Positions 31,411 through 43,334 of a stretch of DNA of 64,000 nucleotides are shown here, one piece after another; positions within the stretch are counted from its first letter, which is position 1; every line of letters begins with the position of its first letter. The position numbers and the translations under genes are program-made. This stretch comes from Apodemus sylvaticus (taxonomy: Eukaryota > Chordata > Mammalia > Rodentia > Muridae). The notes below the pieces were generated by a model, which was not told the DNA's origin, did no database searches, and saw only the letters and a program-made list of their open reading frames with translations. Location: the NCBI RefSeq assembly GCF_947179515.1, contig NC_067492.1, positions 15,650,916-15,714,915 of the forward strand, in the 5' to 3' direction.

Positions 31411-33180
31411 CCACCGTCAAGCTCATGGTCCATTTATGTGTTTTCTCTAATAATCTCTTTACTATATACAGACATGATACAGAATACGTCTTTCCAACTT
31501 GAATAGCTGTGTGTACTTCTTTCTCAGGGAATAGAAACAAGGATTCTAAACAGGACGCCTTGATAGTAGTGTCCTCCTACTGTGGCCGCCAAACTCTGAC
31601 ATCATCTGTTGTGTTTCGAAAAAGCAAATCACGTGAGAACCACTAAATTTACCACAGTGATGGGTGAGCTTAGAAGAGAACAGCTCTGTCTTCCCTTTTC
31701 TAGCAACCTATAGATACCGGCAAGTGTCGCTGGCCAAGAAGGAGGCTCATAACTCCCCTAAGGCTAATTGGCAGGTACAGTGATGGATTCAGAACATCAT
31801 GGATGTTCCAGAAGTTCAGCAGATGGATTGGTGTCACCTGTTGGAATGTTGGAGTGACGCCTCCAAATGTTAACATTCCGGAAGATACACGTCGCTCTTC
31901 ACCCATTGATGCAGACACTATCAGGATGTGGGTGGCACTGTGAGATGAGATACCTTCACAGAAAGCTTCTATCTTGGGGTTTCTTTAAGAGTGGGCTGGA
32001 CCGTCACCTTCAGGATTGCTTTAGATGTGATAGCCACCACTCAGCGAGTCACAGAATGTATTAGGGAAGTAATCAGTCACCTTTAAATGAGCTGGCAAAA
32101 TGCCAGCAGAACGGCCCGCTCCCACCTAGCCTGCTAGAGAGGCTTCAGGAGAAAATCTGAAAGGGCAGTAAAACCACAGTAATGAAATACGCATATTTTT
32201 CTTGTCGGCAGGAAGGTAGGCATACACACTCCAGCTGGAATGTCTTCTAGCAGGGGATTTCCCTGAACAATTCGAAATTACCCAGTGTTCAAAATATTTC
32301 TAATGCTTTATTTTTTTGGAATGTACACTTACCATACCAAGCTGACAGAACTCACTTTAAGGAGTTCAGTGGGTCGTTCCTTACTCGAAATCATTTATAG
32401 AACGGGAGCAAATGAATCTTGCTCGTTATTAAGTCTGCATGCCATGCTTGGCTTTTAATACAAAATGTCTGGTCTGGGTCACCAGCGCCCATTCCGCCTG
32501 GTGACCTTAAGTTCCGTGAGTGTATTGGAACTGCAGCCTTTGTCACAGATCATGGGGTTACATAGTAAACTAGTCAATAACTACCTGGCACATCTGTCCT
32601 TTCCCCTCTGTGAAGCCTCCTCTGTCTGCCCTCTACAGTGATAAGGAAGGTCATGACTGCTAGCCAACCCAGGCGCCTGGAAGGAGACCTTACCTTGCTG
32701 TCAAACTGTAACCAACTCTGGAATCTCACCTGCGTTCCTTAATTCTATTTTTGTCAGACTTTGCATTTCTTTGAAGATTTTAATGTTTTAAAACATGCTA
32801 CTTTCAGCAACCTTAAAAAATGTAAATGCCTATAGAGTCTGACCCACTTGATAAGCTTTGTCTGAGGTGCTAAAAATTTGGACTTCTTTCCATAAAACTG
32901 GAATTTAGGCCCGGAAATGTATAAGATTTCCTAATAATTTTGCTGCGTTTTAGTATTTGAGAACTAGTAAACTGTGAACATTTGTGCTTGGGAATGAGTG
33001 GGGAGGCTACACTGGCTCCTTCACCCAATGGCTGTTTATCACTTCTGTCATGACAGACACTTGTCTGAGCACAGCGGGTAAAGCTGCGAATGAGGAGGAC
33101 ACAGACGCCATCAACAGGCCCCGACAGACGTGTCTAACCTTTTATTTAAAAACAAGAGTTACTTTTATTTTATGTGCCTT
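31411..33180. other. Unique intronic sequence
   Basis: About 1.8 kb with no recognised repeat. No exon-like frame found. Confidence 0.45.
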
Positions 33181-33182
33181 GA

Positions 33183-33362
33183 GTTAGTACCTGTGTGCGT
33201 ATGGTACCCAAACTGGGCAGTAGAGCAGGTTGGATCTCTTAGAACAGGAGTCACAGGCAGTCATGAGCTACCACATGGCGCTAGGAACCAAAGCTAGCTC
33301 TTCTACAAGAATAGCAAGTATTCTTAACAGTCACGTGTTGCTAAGTCATCTCTCCAGGCTAG
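33183..33362 (-). mobile_element. B3/B2 SINE
   Basis: 'GGAGTCACAGGCAGTCATGA', 'CTACCACATGGCGCTAGGAA' and 'GTCATCTCTCCAGGCT' are the reverse complement of a tRNA-derived SINE. Confidence 0.75.
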
Positions 33363-34160
33363 TGTCTAATGTTTTGAGACAGTAATAGGACATTGTTCAA
33401 CTACAAAGCCCATGCTTTGCCATGTAGTCCAGTTTTACACACACACTCACTCACTCACAAAACAACCTGATTTTTTAAGGTAAGTTTAGGATTCATAGCT
33501 CTGCTTGGCTACATATAGCCCATGGGCCGTGAATGAGACACACCTGGAGGAGAAACAGCACCGGGCTCTCAAATGTAGAGATTCCCATCCTACTCTGCAC
33601 TAAGCTGTGGCTCCTCAGAGCTCAGGAACAAAGAGCCCAGAGGCTATAGCTTCAGAAAAGGGAGAGGCTGGGTGAGGTAGTACCAGACGACACCCCTCAG
33701 CACTGCAGTGTGCAACCAGCCTGACCATGAGTCAGACTCCTACCTCACTGACAGATGTTTAATTCTCTTTAAACCTAGACTTTTCCCCAGCGTGTTTGAT
33801 CATGGGTATTTTTTTTTTTTCTTTTCCCCTCCGAAGAAGATCTCTGCATAGTTTCATCAAGACAAGACAGCCATGGAAACAGTGCTTTTCCCCAATTTTG
33901 GACTGTGTCTTATGCTTGAAAATAACCTCTTGGGACAAGAGCTTCATGGGCACTAGACTTAAAGAAAGCTAGGCACCCAGGCTGTCTGAAAATGCCCCAT
34001 GTAGCCAAGGAAGGTCTTGAAGTTCTGATCCCTTTGCTACTAGTTCTTGAGTGCTGGGATGGCAGAAATGCATCCCTGTGTCTGGTTTTACATAGTCTTA
34101 GGACTCTGTGAATGCTAGCCAGAAACTAGCAAACTCTATCAAAGGAGCTACATCCCAAGC
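33363..34160. other. Mostly unique sequence with weak B1 remnants
   Basis: Possible diverged B1 pieces at about 33661-33740 (+) and 33990-34090 (-). A poly-T run lies near 33810. Confidence 0.35.
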
Positions 34161-34164
34161 CATT

Positions 34165-34378
34165 TTCCCTGTGTGTGACAGAGACGGTGAGTCTCATGTG
34201 GTCCAGGCTGTGCACGAACTTCCTATGTAACTGAGGCTGACCTTTAAATTCTGGTCCTCTACATCTCTGGAGGTGTGCCACCACATTTAGTTTTCTGTGG
34301 TACTGGGGATTGAACCCAGGACTTTGTGTGAGCTAAGAATTCTATCAACTAAGCTATGCCCCTGGCCATTCCATATCT
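34165..34378 (-). mobile_element. B4-type SINE
   Basis: Reverse complement of a B1-like part ('GGAGGTGTGCCACCACATTT') joined to an ID-like part ('GGGGATTGAACCCAGGACTT'). Confidence 0.75.
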
Positions 34379-34656
34379 TTAAACACACTTAACATGCATT
34401 TTGAATCTCCAAATGATGAAATCAGTACTGGGCTAACCAAGGTACCTGTTTTAAAATTGTACTTCTGACTGACATATTAGGCCAGGATTCCCTATTTCGG
34501 CAAGAGAATAATTGCTAGGCCTAAGTAAGATAATTTGCCTTTTCTTTGTATCTGACCTCTCTGATGGCCATTCTTTTGTTCTAGTTGGAGATAATACACT
34601 TTTCTTAATAATCTCAATCTAGGACAGGCTCTGTTCTTTACATGTTTATCAAGTGA

Positions 34657-34672
34657 ACACACACACACACAT

Positions 34673-34709
<37 letters not shown>
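34657..34709. repeat. (CA)n microsatellite
   Basis: CA units with one ATAA interruption. Confidence 0.9.
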
Positions 34710-34711
<2 letters not shown>

Positions 34712-36140
34712 GTCACTGACCTTGTGCCTCTGTTCACCTCTACAGTGCACGGGTCTGCTGACTTTTGGTAATCTCTGCAGAGACTAGCTGACCACATGGG
34801 AAGGCTGCTTTGCCACTGTCGCCGAATCTTCTGTCTGGTGTTGGCTGGTGGTCCCTACTCCCAACTGTGTTACAGGTTCCAGCAGAGTGGTTACAACAAC
34901 CAAGGTGGCCCTCGAGGATCCCTCCCAGCCTGGATCCCTGCGTACCATCCAGATTTGTTGCTTGCTTGCTTTCCTTCGGTTTCTCTTTCCTTTGTCTGCT
35001 CCCTGGCCAGCTGCCCTGATGCCACATGTGTCTTTTCTCCAGTGGTGGCCTTTGCAGCCAATGACTGCTACAGTGACCATTCTCAGGAGAACCTGGGTCC
35101 CCCTGCAAGGAGCTTTTGAAGCAATTGGATATGAATGGGCGGCAAGGAGCTTTGATGTCTCCTTTTCGAAAGTATTTTATAACTCCAAAAGCTGTCACCG
35201 AGTTGTCTGTTGCTAGCCACTGCCTGCCAAGTTATCTTTAGGAAGCCAATTTCCATTCACGAAAGGGCCGAAGTTGAATGCCCCTAGCCCATGGCTGTGC
35301 CTCCTTGCAGGGCCTTGCTAGCTAGCAGGTGTTGTTGAATTACATCTACCCGCTTGAAACTTCACGGTCACTTGAGAGGATCATGTGAAATTACAGATTA
35401 GACTGGGTTATGTTTGCGCGTTTTTTTAATACAAGCTGACCCAAATCAAAGATGTTTTCTTAGGCTATTATTCAATTCATCAAGGGTAAAAAAGACCCTT
35501 TTATTTTCTTGGCTTTTCTCAAGACATGATTTGTGAATAGAATTATTTGCTTTTATCAACGCTCCAAGCAAAAGACCAAACCAAATTAAAAAATTTTTTT
35601 TTCCCAAACACCAAAGCTCTGGCGGGGGAATAGGGGAAGTAGGATTCTAGAGTAGCTAAGACAAGCTTAAGGGGGTTTCCCATGAGAGTCAGAAGGGTCC
35701 AACCTCACTCTGTGCTGCCTGCCTGTTATAATATAGCCATTAAGCACCATTCCTTCTGGATAGCTCTGCCAACCATACTTGACTCCAGGGCCCTTGCTGG
35801 GGGCATCCTGGGCTTGCTTCTTGGAGCCTCAGGCTTCTCATCTGTTGAGTAGAAATGGCCGCTGGCAGAGGTTGAGGAAGAGGGTGGTAAGTGCTGAACT
35901 TGTCACACAGTAGCTGCTCTGCTGAATTGTTGATTTTGAGCAAGGAGGTGGTCTGGGCAGGAAATAGCCATTGAACTCTCTTTCCCCTGAATCCTGAAGC
36001 CTTTCCAGGCAGGCCTGTCGGAGCAGGAAAAGAATCTCTTTGGTGTTGGCAACCCTCTTGCTGTAAAAGTTGGGAATGTTGCAGGGAAAGGAAACATTGT
36101 ATCGAGGAAGAAAGAATAAAAGAAGGATGCCGATTGACGG
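34710..36140. other. Unique intronic sequence
   Basis: Both strands are open for 120-150 codons around 34740-35216, but neither frame resembles a known protein and no splice-framed exon is evident. Confidence 0.4.
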
Positions 36141-36141
36141 T

Positions 36142-36183
36142 GGGGGGAGGAGGAGGAGGAGGAGGAGGAGGAGGAGGAGGAGG
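36142..36183. repeat. (GGA)n microsatellite
   Basis: About twelve GGA units; a purine-only strand. Confidence 0.9.
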
Positions 36184-36829
36184 GTGATCAACATGTAGAT
36201 CATAGTTCAGATTTGTGTCTTCAGACTCCGAAGGCTCTTTCTGTGACTGTCTTCACAGCCAGGCCATCACTCACTCACTGTGAACTTGACCACTCCATTG
36301 TAAGCTGATAGGACCCCACCAGTGGGGGGCTCACATATATTTGATGGCAAGAAAGACCCTGTATGGATGCTCAAGATGGTGCCCCCATGCAGGATCAAAT
36401 TCCCTAACGTAAAAAATCAGGTTTGTTAAGATCCCAGGCTTTCTTGAGTGTGCTAGCTTAGCACCACACTTTCAGAACAGAAGTTGAAAGTTACCAGTCA
36501 GTGCACACTGTGGCTGTTTTTTGAGGGTGTCTGCTTTATTAAAACACAAACACCCAAGTTTTACCCAGAGTTGGCAGATTATTCAGAAGTGGGTCTTGAA
36601 CCTTTGTATTGACTTTTCCAAGTCTTTTTGAAGTGCCTGGTTAAAAAAAAAAAAGATTTGTCACTTTAGATCTTAAATGCTAGAGTGCTGTCTGTCCTGT
36701 TTTCCTTCAATGGCTTCAGGTTCAGGCACTTTTGTGAATGAAAGTTTGCAACACAAATCATTACTATTTAGTGGTTATTAGTTTGAGTGGTATGAGTGGC
36801 AGTTACTGAACTGCTTGGGACTGCAGTCC

Positions 36830-36830
<1 letters not shown>
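36184..36830. other. Unique intronic sequence
   Basis: Nothing recognised. Confidence 0.4.

Positions 36831-36832
<2 letters not shown>

Positions 36833-36884
<52 letters not shown>
36833..36884. repeat. (AC)n microsatellite
   Basis: About 26 uninterrupted AC units. Confidence 0.95.
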
Positions 36885-36886
<2 letters not shown>

Positions 36887-36955
36887 CATATGTGTATTAT
36901 AATTGGTGTGTGTATAATTGTGTGTAATTATGTGTATGTACTCATGTGTATGTAT

Positions 36956-37350
36956 TGTATTGGCTGGTTTTGTGTGTCAACTTGACACAGGCTGGCATTA
37001 TCACAGAGAAAGGAGCTTCAGTTGGACAAGTACCTCCATGAGATTCAGCTGTGGGGCATTTTTTTCAATTAGTAATCAAGTGGGGAGACCCCTTGTGGGT
37101 TGTACCATCTCTTGGCTGGTAGTCTTCTATAAAAAAAGCAAGCTGAGCTAACCAGGGAAAGCAAGCCAGTCAGAAACATCCTTCCATGGCCTCTGCATCA
37201 GCTCCTGGTTCCTGACCTGCTTGAGTTCTGGTCCTGACTTCCTTTGGTGATGAGCAGCACTGTAGAAGTGTAAGCTCAATAAACCCTTTCCTCCCCAACT
37301 TGCTTCTTGGTCATGATGTTTGTGCAGGAATAGAAACCCCGGCTAAGACA
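36956..37350 (+). mobile_element. Solo LTR, ERVL/MaLR-like, perfect 5-bp TSD
   Basis: Starts TGTATTGGCTGG and ends GGCTAAGACA, flanked by TGTAT at 36951-36955 and 37351-37355. A TATA-like 'CTTCTATAAAAAA' and then 'CTCAATAAACCC' occur in sense order. Same family as the LTR at 7625-8024, in the opposite orientation. Confidence 0.85.
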
Positions 37351-37355
37351 TGTAT

Positions 37356-37665
37356 GTAGAATTGGTTTCTTTTCTACTGCCATGATAAAAATGCCATGGG
37401 CAACATCACTTAGAGGAATGGTTTATTTGAATTTATGGTTACTGAGAGATAAGAGTCCATCCTGATGGGGAAATCATGGTGGCAGGTAGCCAGCATGGCA
37501 GCTGAAATAGCTAAGAGCTCACATCTTGAACTGCGGGCAGAGATCAGGAAGGATGAACTGGGAATGAAGCCCTCCTTCAGCAAGGCCACACCTCCTGAAC
37601 CTACCCAATAACGCCAACTGGGTACTAAGTGTTCAGGTACCATGTCTATGAGGGATATCTCATTC
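37356..37665 (-). mobile_element. LTR-like repeat, reverse orientation
   Basis: 'TCTTTTCTACTGCCATGATA', 'CACCTCCTGAACCTACCCAA' and 'GGGATATCTCATTCAAACT' resemble a dispersed rodent LTR; related sequence is at 49470-49800. Family not named. Confidence 0.5.
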
Positions 37666-37667
37666 AA

Positions 37668-37668
<1 letters not shown>

Positions 37669-37703
<35 letters not shown>
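37669..37703. repeat. (CTA)n microsatellite
   Basis: About twelve CTA units. Confidence 0.9.
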
Positions 37704-37847
37704 GTTACACCCACGCCCACACATACACACAACTATATGCACACATGACATACATATACTTATTGGCATGAGTGTATACAGATGTTTACGTATATAAATG
37801 CATAAGTTTCTGGAATGGCTTTAGTCCTTTCTATCCATTTCCCACTC

Positions 37848-37962
37848 CCCTTTCCCCAAGTCACTTTCTCTTCTTCCCTCCTTCCCTCCCTCCTTTGTTC
37901 CCATTTTTTACCCCTCCCTCTTTTCTTACCACCTCCCTCCCCCATTTCCTTCTCTCCCACTC
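37848..37962. repeat. Pyrimidine-rich low-complexity tract
   Basis: C/T-rich with CCTT and CCCT units over about 115 bases. Confidence 0.75.
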
Positions 37963-38353
37963 GGATGCTGGCATCCAGCAAAGCTGGGTCCGGCCTGATC
38001 ACCCGGCTGTGTACTCGCTACCCTACTCCATCATCCTTTCCTCCTCTTGACTTCCTCCTGCAAACATGGCCTCCCGAGTCCCAGGTGATTCTCACACCCA
38101 CTGGCTTCCCGACTTATTCATCTCACCTGATGTATCCATCCCTAGAGCTCCAGATGCGTCACGGCTCAGAGCAGGTATGTGTGGTCTAAACTTTATTTGC
38201 CTTCACAAAGACTTTGAGGCTTCATGGAGTGGATGGCTGTGCTCATCAGAACAAAAAGAACACAAAATCCTTCTTCTTTTTCTTTGTATGTTCATGGGTG
38301 ACTTAACCCAGAGGGGAATGTTTATTTGTACCTGTGTGTGCTGTATATTTAGA

Positions 38354-38374
38354 GTGTGTGTGTGTGTGTGTGTA
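38354..38374. repeat. (GT)n short microsatellite
   Basis: About ten GT units. Confidence 0.85.
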
Positions 38375-38474
38375 TGGGGTGGGGTGAGGAGGTTGTATTC
38401 ACTGACATTTGTATTAAGGTATCTTTGTCATGGTAATACAGAGATAAAAAAATAAATAAAAGGCCTGTCTTTGG

Positions 38475-38860
38475 AGCTATTTCATTTTTAAATTTTAATC
38501 ATTTTCATACCCTTCCCCAACTCTCCAGTGATCCTCCCCCCACTCTTTTCTCACCCAACCTACTGTCCTCTTAAATCGCACAGCAATCCAGTCCAACTTG
38601 TGCTGCCCAGAGACTCCTAGGTGTGTGCCGTCGTCCCCTTGAGTGTGATCATCCTACCATGGATCACATACTTAAGGAAAACCAGCTCATGCTCACTTAG
38701 CTGCTCCCAGTTGCTAATAGCTTCTCAGCCAGAGGTTGGATTCCACACCTCCTCCTCCTCTGCGACTTGGTGTTTTGTCTGGCTTCAGCTTGTAAGGGTA
38801 AGGTTGACACTGTCACAACTGTGGTGGCTTCATAAAACCATCATTTTATTATTCTGGTTC
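38475..38860 (-). mobile_element. Lx-like L1 3' UTR
   Basis: 'CATACCCTTCCCCAACTCTC', 'GCCCAGAGACTCCTAGGTG', 'GTTGCTAATAGCTTCTCAGC' and 'GGTGTTTTGTCTGGCTTCAG' occur in the order of an old rodent L1 3' UTR read in reverse. It matches the type of the remnant at 2515-2830. Confidence 0.6.
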
Positions 38861-40685
38861 TTTTCTACTCTCCTCTCTTCGGAGATGATCCCCAAGATTT
38901 GGTCAATACGCTTATATCTGTTTTGTTTTTTGTTTTTGCCGTTGCTGTAAGAATAAGTATGTATCTTTAAGTCTCTTGGTTGCATACAGAGCTGTATTTT
39001 GTAGGAGGGGTTAGGGCATTGAGCCACTTCTTTACAAAAACACTGACATATCAGATACAGGATATTAGCTATAGCCAGGGATGGAGTGGGGAGAGTTAAC
39101 ATGCTTTTATTGGCCTGTGCCACCAAGTGCCATTGTCATTATAACCCTAATAGTTCAATATGCAGGTCTTCTGAGAACTCACTTCCTCCTGGTTTTGCAT
39201 GGACCCAAGACAGTGGCTTCAAACAGCTCCCTCCAACAGAATATATGAGCTGGAAAGCCACATGGTTTCCCACCATAAGCAACAAACAATTCAAGAGAAA
39301 ATGGCGCTGACTAAATCTTGGAAATCCAAATATAAACAGAATGATAGTATTACACATGACCAAAAAAAGCTTTCATGACCAAAAAAAGTTCTTGTTTGCA
39401 GCTCATATACAACACTGTCTACAAACTCAGGAGTTTTGGTTACATCAAGCCTGTTCCCACAGTCTTTTTTGGGTTTTTGTTTTTGTTTTGCCAATTATAG
39501 AGCAGAATATATTGGAACGCTATAACAAAAGTCGGTGGAACGTTCTGCCTGGACAGCATGGTCACCTCTCCTGAAGGGATGGCTTTGATGTAGCTAAGGC
39601 TTTTACCTTCAGGAGGATTCTTTTGATGGCTTATTCATGCCACTCAACTTTGAAATATACAATCTGCCCTTTTTACCCATCAGTCACAGAGACAGGCCTT
39701 CTGATATAAATCAGATGTGGCCACTATTGATTTATGAGGAGCCAGCTATGTGCACAGCCTCCTTTGAGGGGCAGCACTTGAAAGACTGAGATAAGCTGGT
39801 AAAGGAGTGTTTATGTCGGCCAACTTGCCAGGTTCTGTAACAGAGCAGGCCTTAGTGTCCTGAGGTTACCCTGTGAGGCTACAGTCCCTCCTGCATTTTG
39901 TGTTTTATCTCTTCCAGGAGGCATGTGCACACTAACTCAGCATTGATTTCTCCATTGAGCAGATATGATCACAAATCATTTGTATTGGTGGATAAGTACT
40001 AGGGTCTGTTTTATGCATGTCCAAAATAAGATTGAAGTTAAAAATGGCTTACATGTCCATCTCTGCCGCCTCTTAGGAGGTCAGGGTTTTGTAGCCGTAG
40101 CTTTGCAGTAAAACTCATTGGCATAGGACGAACCCTGTCTTGTCAAAGTCTCTCTTCTCTGTGTAAGATGAATATGACCTGGTGTTCAATTCTATATGCT
40201 TAACACTATCACAATGAGCCTAGACACTAACAAAAGAAGCCTAGAAGAGTTGGTGGTTTTGAGTGCAGACAGCTGAGAGACTGTGGATGCTCTTGTTTAG
40301 ATCCTAGTCCAGACCCCAGAAACAGAAAGTTGGGAGATAAGGCCAAGACGTCAGCACAATCTTTTAAAAAGTCCCTAGGTAGTCCTAAAGTAAAGTAAAG
40401 TTTGAGAATGGGTAAATACCCTGGACTTTAGACACCTCAATGCCTCAGAAATAGCTTGTTTAAGTCATGGTTTAAGATGAGAGATAATAAAGTGCCTGAG
40501 TTTTAGGGTCCCCCCCCCCAGCAGTGATGCAGTTTCAAGGAAATGATTCTTTTGGATAACATTTAAATATCTTTTACATTTTTATTTCATGTTAAAGATG
40601 TTGAGAGGGAGGCCATACCTTCGACATGGGAGGGAAGGTTGGAAGACCACCCACCTCAAGTGTCGAACCTCATTTTCTACCTTGC
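38861..40685. other. Unique intronic sequence
   Basis: No gene or repeat recognised apart from a poly-C run near 40511. Confidence 0.4.
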
Positions 40686-40689
40686 AATA

Positions 40690-40950
40690 GCATCTCTTGC
40701 TGTTTATTGCTGCCTACCTACACCAGGCTGTTTGTCCCTAACCGGATGCCATGTCTTTTGTTGCTGCCTACACCAGACTAGCTGTCCCTCAAATTTCCAG
40801 GGATTCTTCAGTCTCAGCTTCCCATCTGGCAATAAAAGGGATTATAGGCACAAGCTATTGCCCTGGCTGTATGTTGGTTCTGGGGATCTGAACTCACACC
40901 TTCGTGCCTTACCCATTTACCGCCCAGCCCCAGCTTTTGATGTTAAAATA
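40690..40950 (-). mobile_element. SINE, B4/RSINE-like
   Basis: 'CAGTCTCAGCTTCCCATCTG', 'GGGATTATAGGCACAAGC' and 'GGGGATCTGAACTCACACC' indicate a reverse-oriented composite SINE. A 'GCTGCCTACACCAG'-like block occurs twice within it. Confidence 0.55.
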
Positions 40951-41538
40951 ATGTTAGACTCATAGGAATTTGCAGGAATACTACAGGGAGGTGCCATGGG
41001 GGAATACCTGACCAATCTGGCAATAGTTTACTTGTCTGTAAAGTGGAGACTATAAGGAAAAGAGGGGCCATTAAAGGGCTAAAGGCCAAGATGATCTCCC
41101 ATATTCCTGGGCTCTGATATACATGTTCCCTCTTCTGGTTATGTAGCCACTGACTGGATCTAGGTGCTGCAAGGATGAGATTTTGCAGAATAAGCTTCCA
41201 AATCAGTTGGCCTTTATATGGGGACATTCTAGGAAGGTCTAACTTTATCAAGCAAGCTCTTTGAATCTGGGTCTAGTGTGTGGGCAGGCGTCACTGGGAC
41301 TCAGGAGGAAGGGCTTCACATGTAAGAGACGCTCACTTGTGGGGAAGGGGCCATGTCACAAGGCAGAGTCAGCCTTCCCGGACTACAGTAGTCTTTGACT
41401 GTGAAGCACTAGGCAACTGGATGTTCAGCAAACAGAGACTCATTTCAGTTCTCCAAAGGAATGGAATCCTAACTATAGTCCGAAGTAACCGGAAGTGGAT
41501 TCCATTACAGAACAAAAGAATATAGCAGGCTGTCCCAC
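40951..41538. other. Unique intronic sequence
   Basis: Nothing recognised. Confidence 0.4.
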
Positions 41539-41539
41539 A

Positions 41540-42375
41540 CTTTTTTTTAATTAGGTATATTCTTTATTTACATCTCAAATGTTTCCCCCTTTCCTGGTTC
41601 CCCTCTCCCCAGAAAATCCCATAAGCCATTTCCCCTTCCCCAATCAACCCTCCCCTGCTTCCCTTTCCTGATATTCTTCTACACTACAGCATCAAGTCTT
41701 TCCAGGATCAAGGGCCTCTCCTCCCTTTTGGTGCCTAACAAGACCATCTTTTGCTGCTGATGTGTCTGGAGCCATGGGTAATTCCATATGTACTCTTTGG
41801 TTGATGGTTTTGTCCCTGGGAGCTCTGGGAGTACTGGGTGACTCATACTGTTGTTCCTCCTGTGGCACTGCAAACCCCTTCAGCTCCTTGGGTCCTTTCT
41901 CTAGCTCCCCCATTGGGGACCCTGTGCTTAGTTCAATGGTTGGCTGAGAGTGTCCCCCTCTGTATTTGTCATGCGCTAGTAGATCCTCACAGGTGATAGC
42001 TATATCCAGTTCCGGTCAGCCAGCACCTGTGGGCATCTACAATAGTGTCTGGGTTTTGTACCTGTATATAGGATGTATCCCTGGGTGGAGCAGTCTCTGG
42101 ATGGTCTTTCCCTCAGACTCTGCTCAACCTTTTGTATCTCCTTCTGTGGGTATTTTTCCCCCTTTCTACAAAGGACCCAAGGATCCATACTTTGTTCTTC
42201 TTCCTTCTTGGACATCATTTGATATGTGAAATGTGCCTTGGGTATTCCAAGCTTCTGGACTAATATCCACTTATCAGTGAGTCCATACCATGAATGTTCT
42301 TTTGTGATTGGGTTACCTCACTCAGGATGATATTCTCCAGTTCCATCCAATTGTCTAAGAATTTCATGAATTCAG
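41540..42375 (-). mobile_element. Truncated L1 3' end
   Basis: T-rich start, then the reverse complement of a murine L1 3' UTR and the end of ORF2 ('GAGCCATGGGTAATTCCATA', 'TAATATCCACTTATCAGTGA', 'GGGTTACCTCACTCAGGATG'). I found no clear target duplication. Confidence 0.85.
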
Positions 42376-42571
42376 ATTTGTGAGTTGGCAAAAGGCCAGA
42401 AATTGCTTATTTGCTATAATTTTTTGAACTACAGAAAAATACAAATGCAAATCCCTGAGGCTTATTCTAGGTCTGGTGTTCAAGCAAAAAGCAAGCCCCT
42501 TCCCCTTTTGTAGTCATCTTGGACCATCTGCCACCAGGACCTGCTGCCCGTGCAGCAGGTAAGATAGTGTG

Positions 42572-42760
42572 TATGATGATTGGTTTAGATTGTCAGCCCA
42601 CTGAGATTGAAGATCACCTAGGAATCCAGAATGGGATCAACCAAGCAGGGAAACTGCCCACCCCCACCAGCAAAGTGGGTGGCATCATCCACTGATGGAC
42701 CAGAATTAAAACGTCTGGAAGAAAATCTGTGTGTCTTCCTGTGTTCCCCATCTGCCGCTG
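42572..42760 (+). mobile_element. ERVL-type LTR fragment
   Basis: 'GATTGGTTTAGATTGTCAGC', 'GATCACCTAGGAATCCAGAA' and 'GGGTGGCATCATCCACTGA' resemble the 5' part of the LTR type at 21829-22165. Confidence 0.45.
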
Positions 42761-42979
42761 GTAGCAGTCAAGCTTGATCAGCCTTCTGATGTGGACACAG
42801 CACCAGTGACCCCCTAGGGATCTTCCTCGCTTTCAGTACAGACTCAGGACTGTGGAGGCACCTGGCTTCTTTGAGCAAGTTCTGAGTTCTGTTTCTCCAG
42901 ACAGCCATTGTTAGACTGTCTTTACCCCAAAAGCCACTCAAATGATCCATTTTATCACATGTGCGCATATTCATTCATA

Positions 42980-42986
<7 letters not shown>

Positions 42987-43018
<32 letters not shown>
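42987..43018. repeat. (CT)n microsatellite
   Basis: Sixteen CT units. Confidence 0.9.
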
Positions 43019-43020
<2 letters not shown>

Positions 43021-43332
43021 GGTTTTGTTCCTCTAGAGAACTCTACTTAATAGTAATCGAAAGAGAAGCAGCCAGTTTTCTTACATACTTACTTGTTTAA
43101 ATTGCTTGGGAAATTGTTATATTAGTATAGATTCTCAATGGAATACTATTGGTGTTAGGATGGCTAATGCTTTCTTTAGGAAGAAATAGCTATGCTTCAT
43201 AGGATATCTAGGGACATTCCAGGCCTTTGCCTATTAAGCACTGTTAGCATCCCCAAATTGTGCCAGCCCAAAGTGTCTCATAGCCTCCTATGGGTTACAT
43301 TTTAATACAGCACTAACATGCAATGGCTTCAT
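43019..43332. other. Unique intronic sequence
   Basis: Nothing recognised. Confidence 0.4.
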
Positions 43333-43334
43333 TA

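Noticed and set aside
34740..35216. Opposed open frames of 120-150 codons
   Set aside because: Both strands open at once, no similarity and no splice framing; most likely chance in stop-poor sequence.
36833..36884. Direct repeats as a CRISPR-like array
   Set aside because: All regular arrays here are mono-, di-, tri- or tetranucleotide microsatellites with no spacers, in a mammalian genome.
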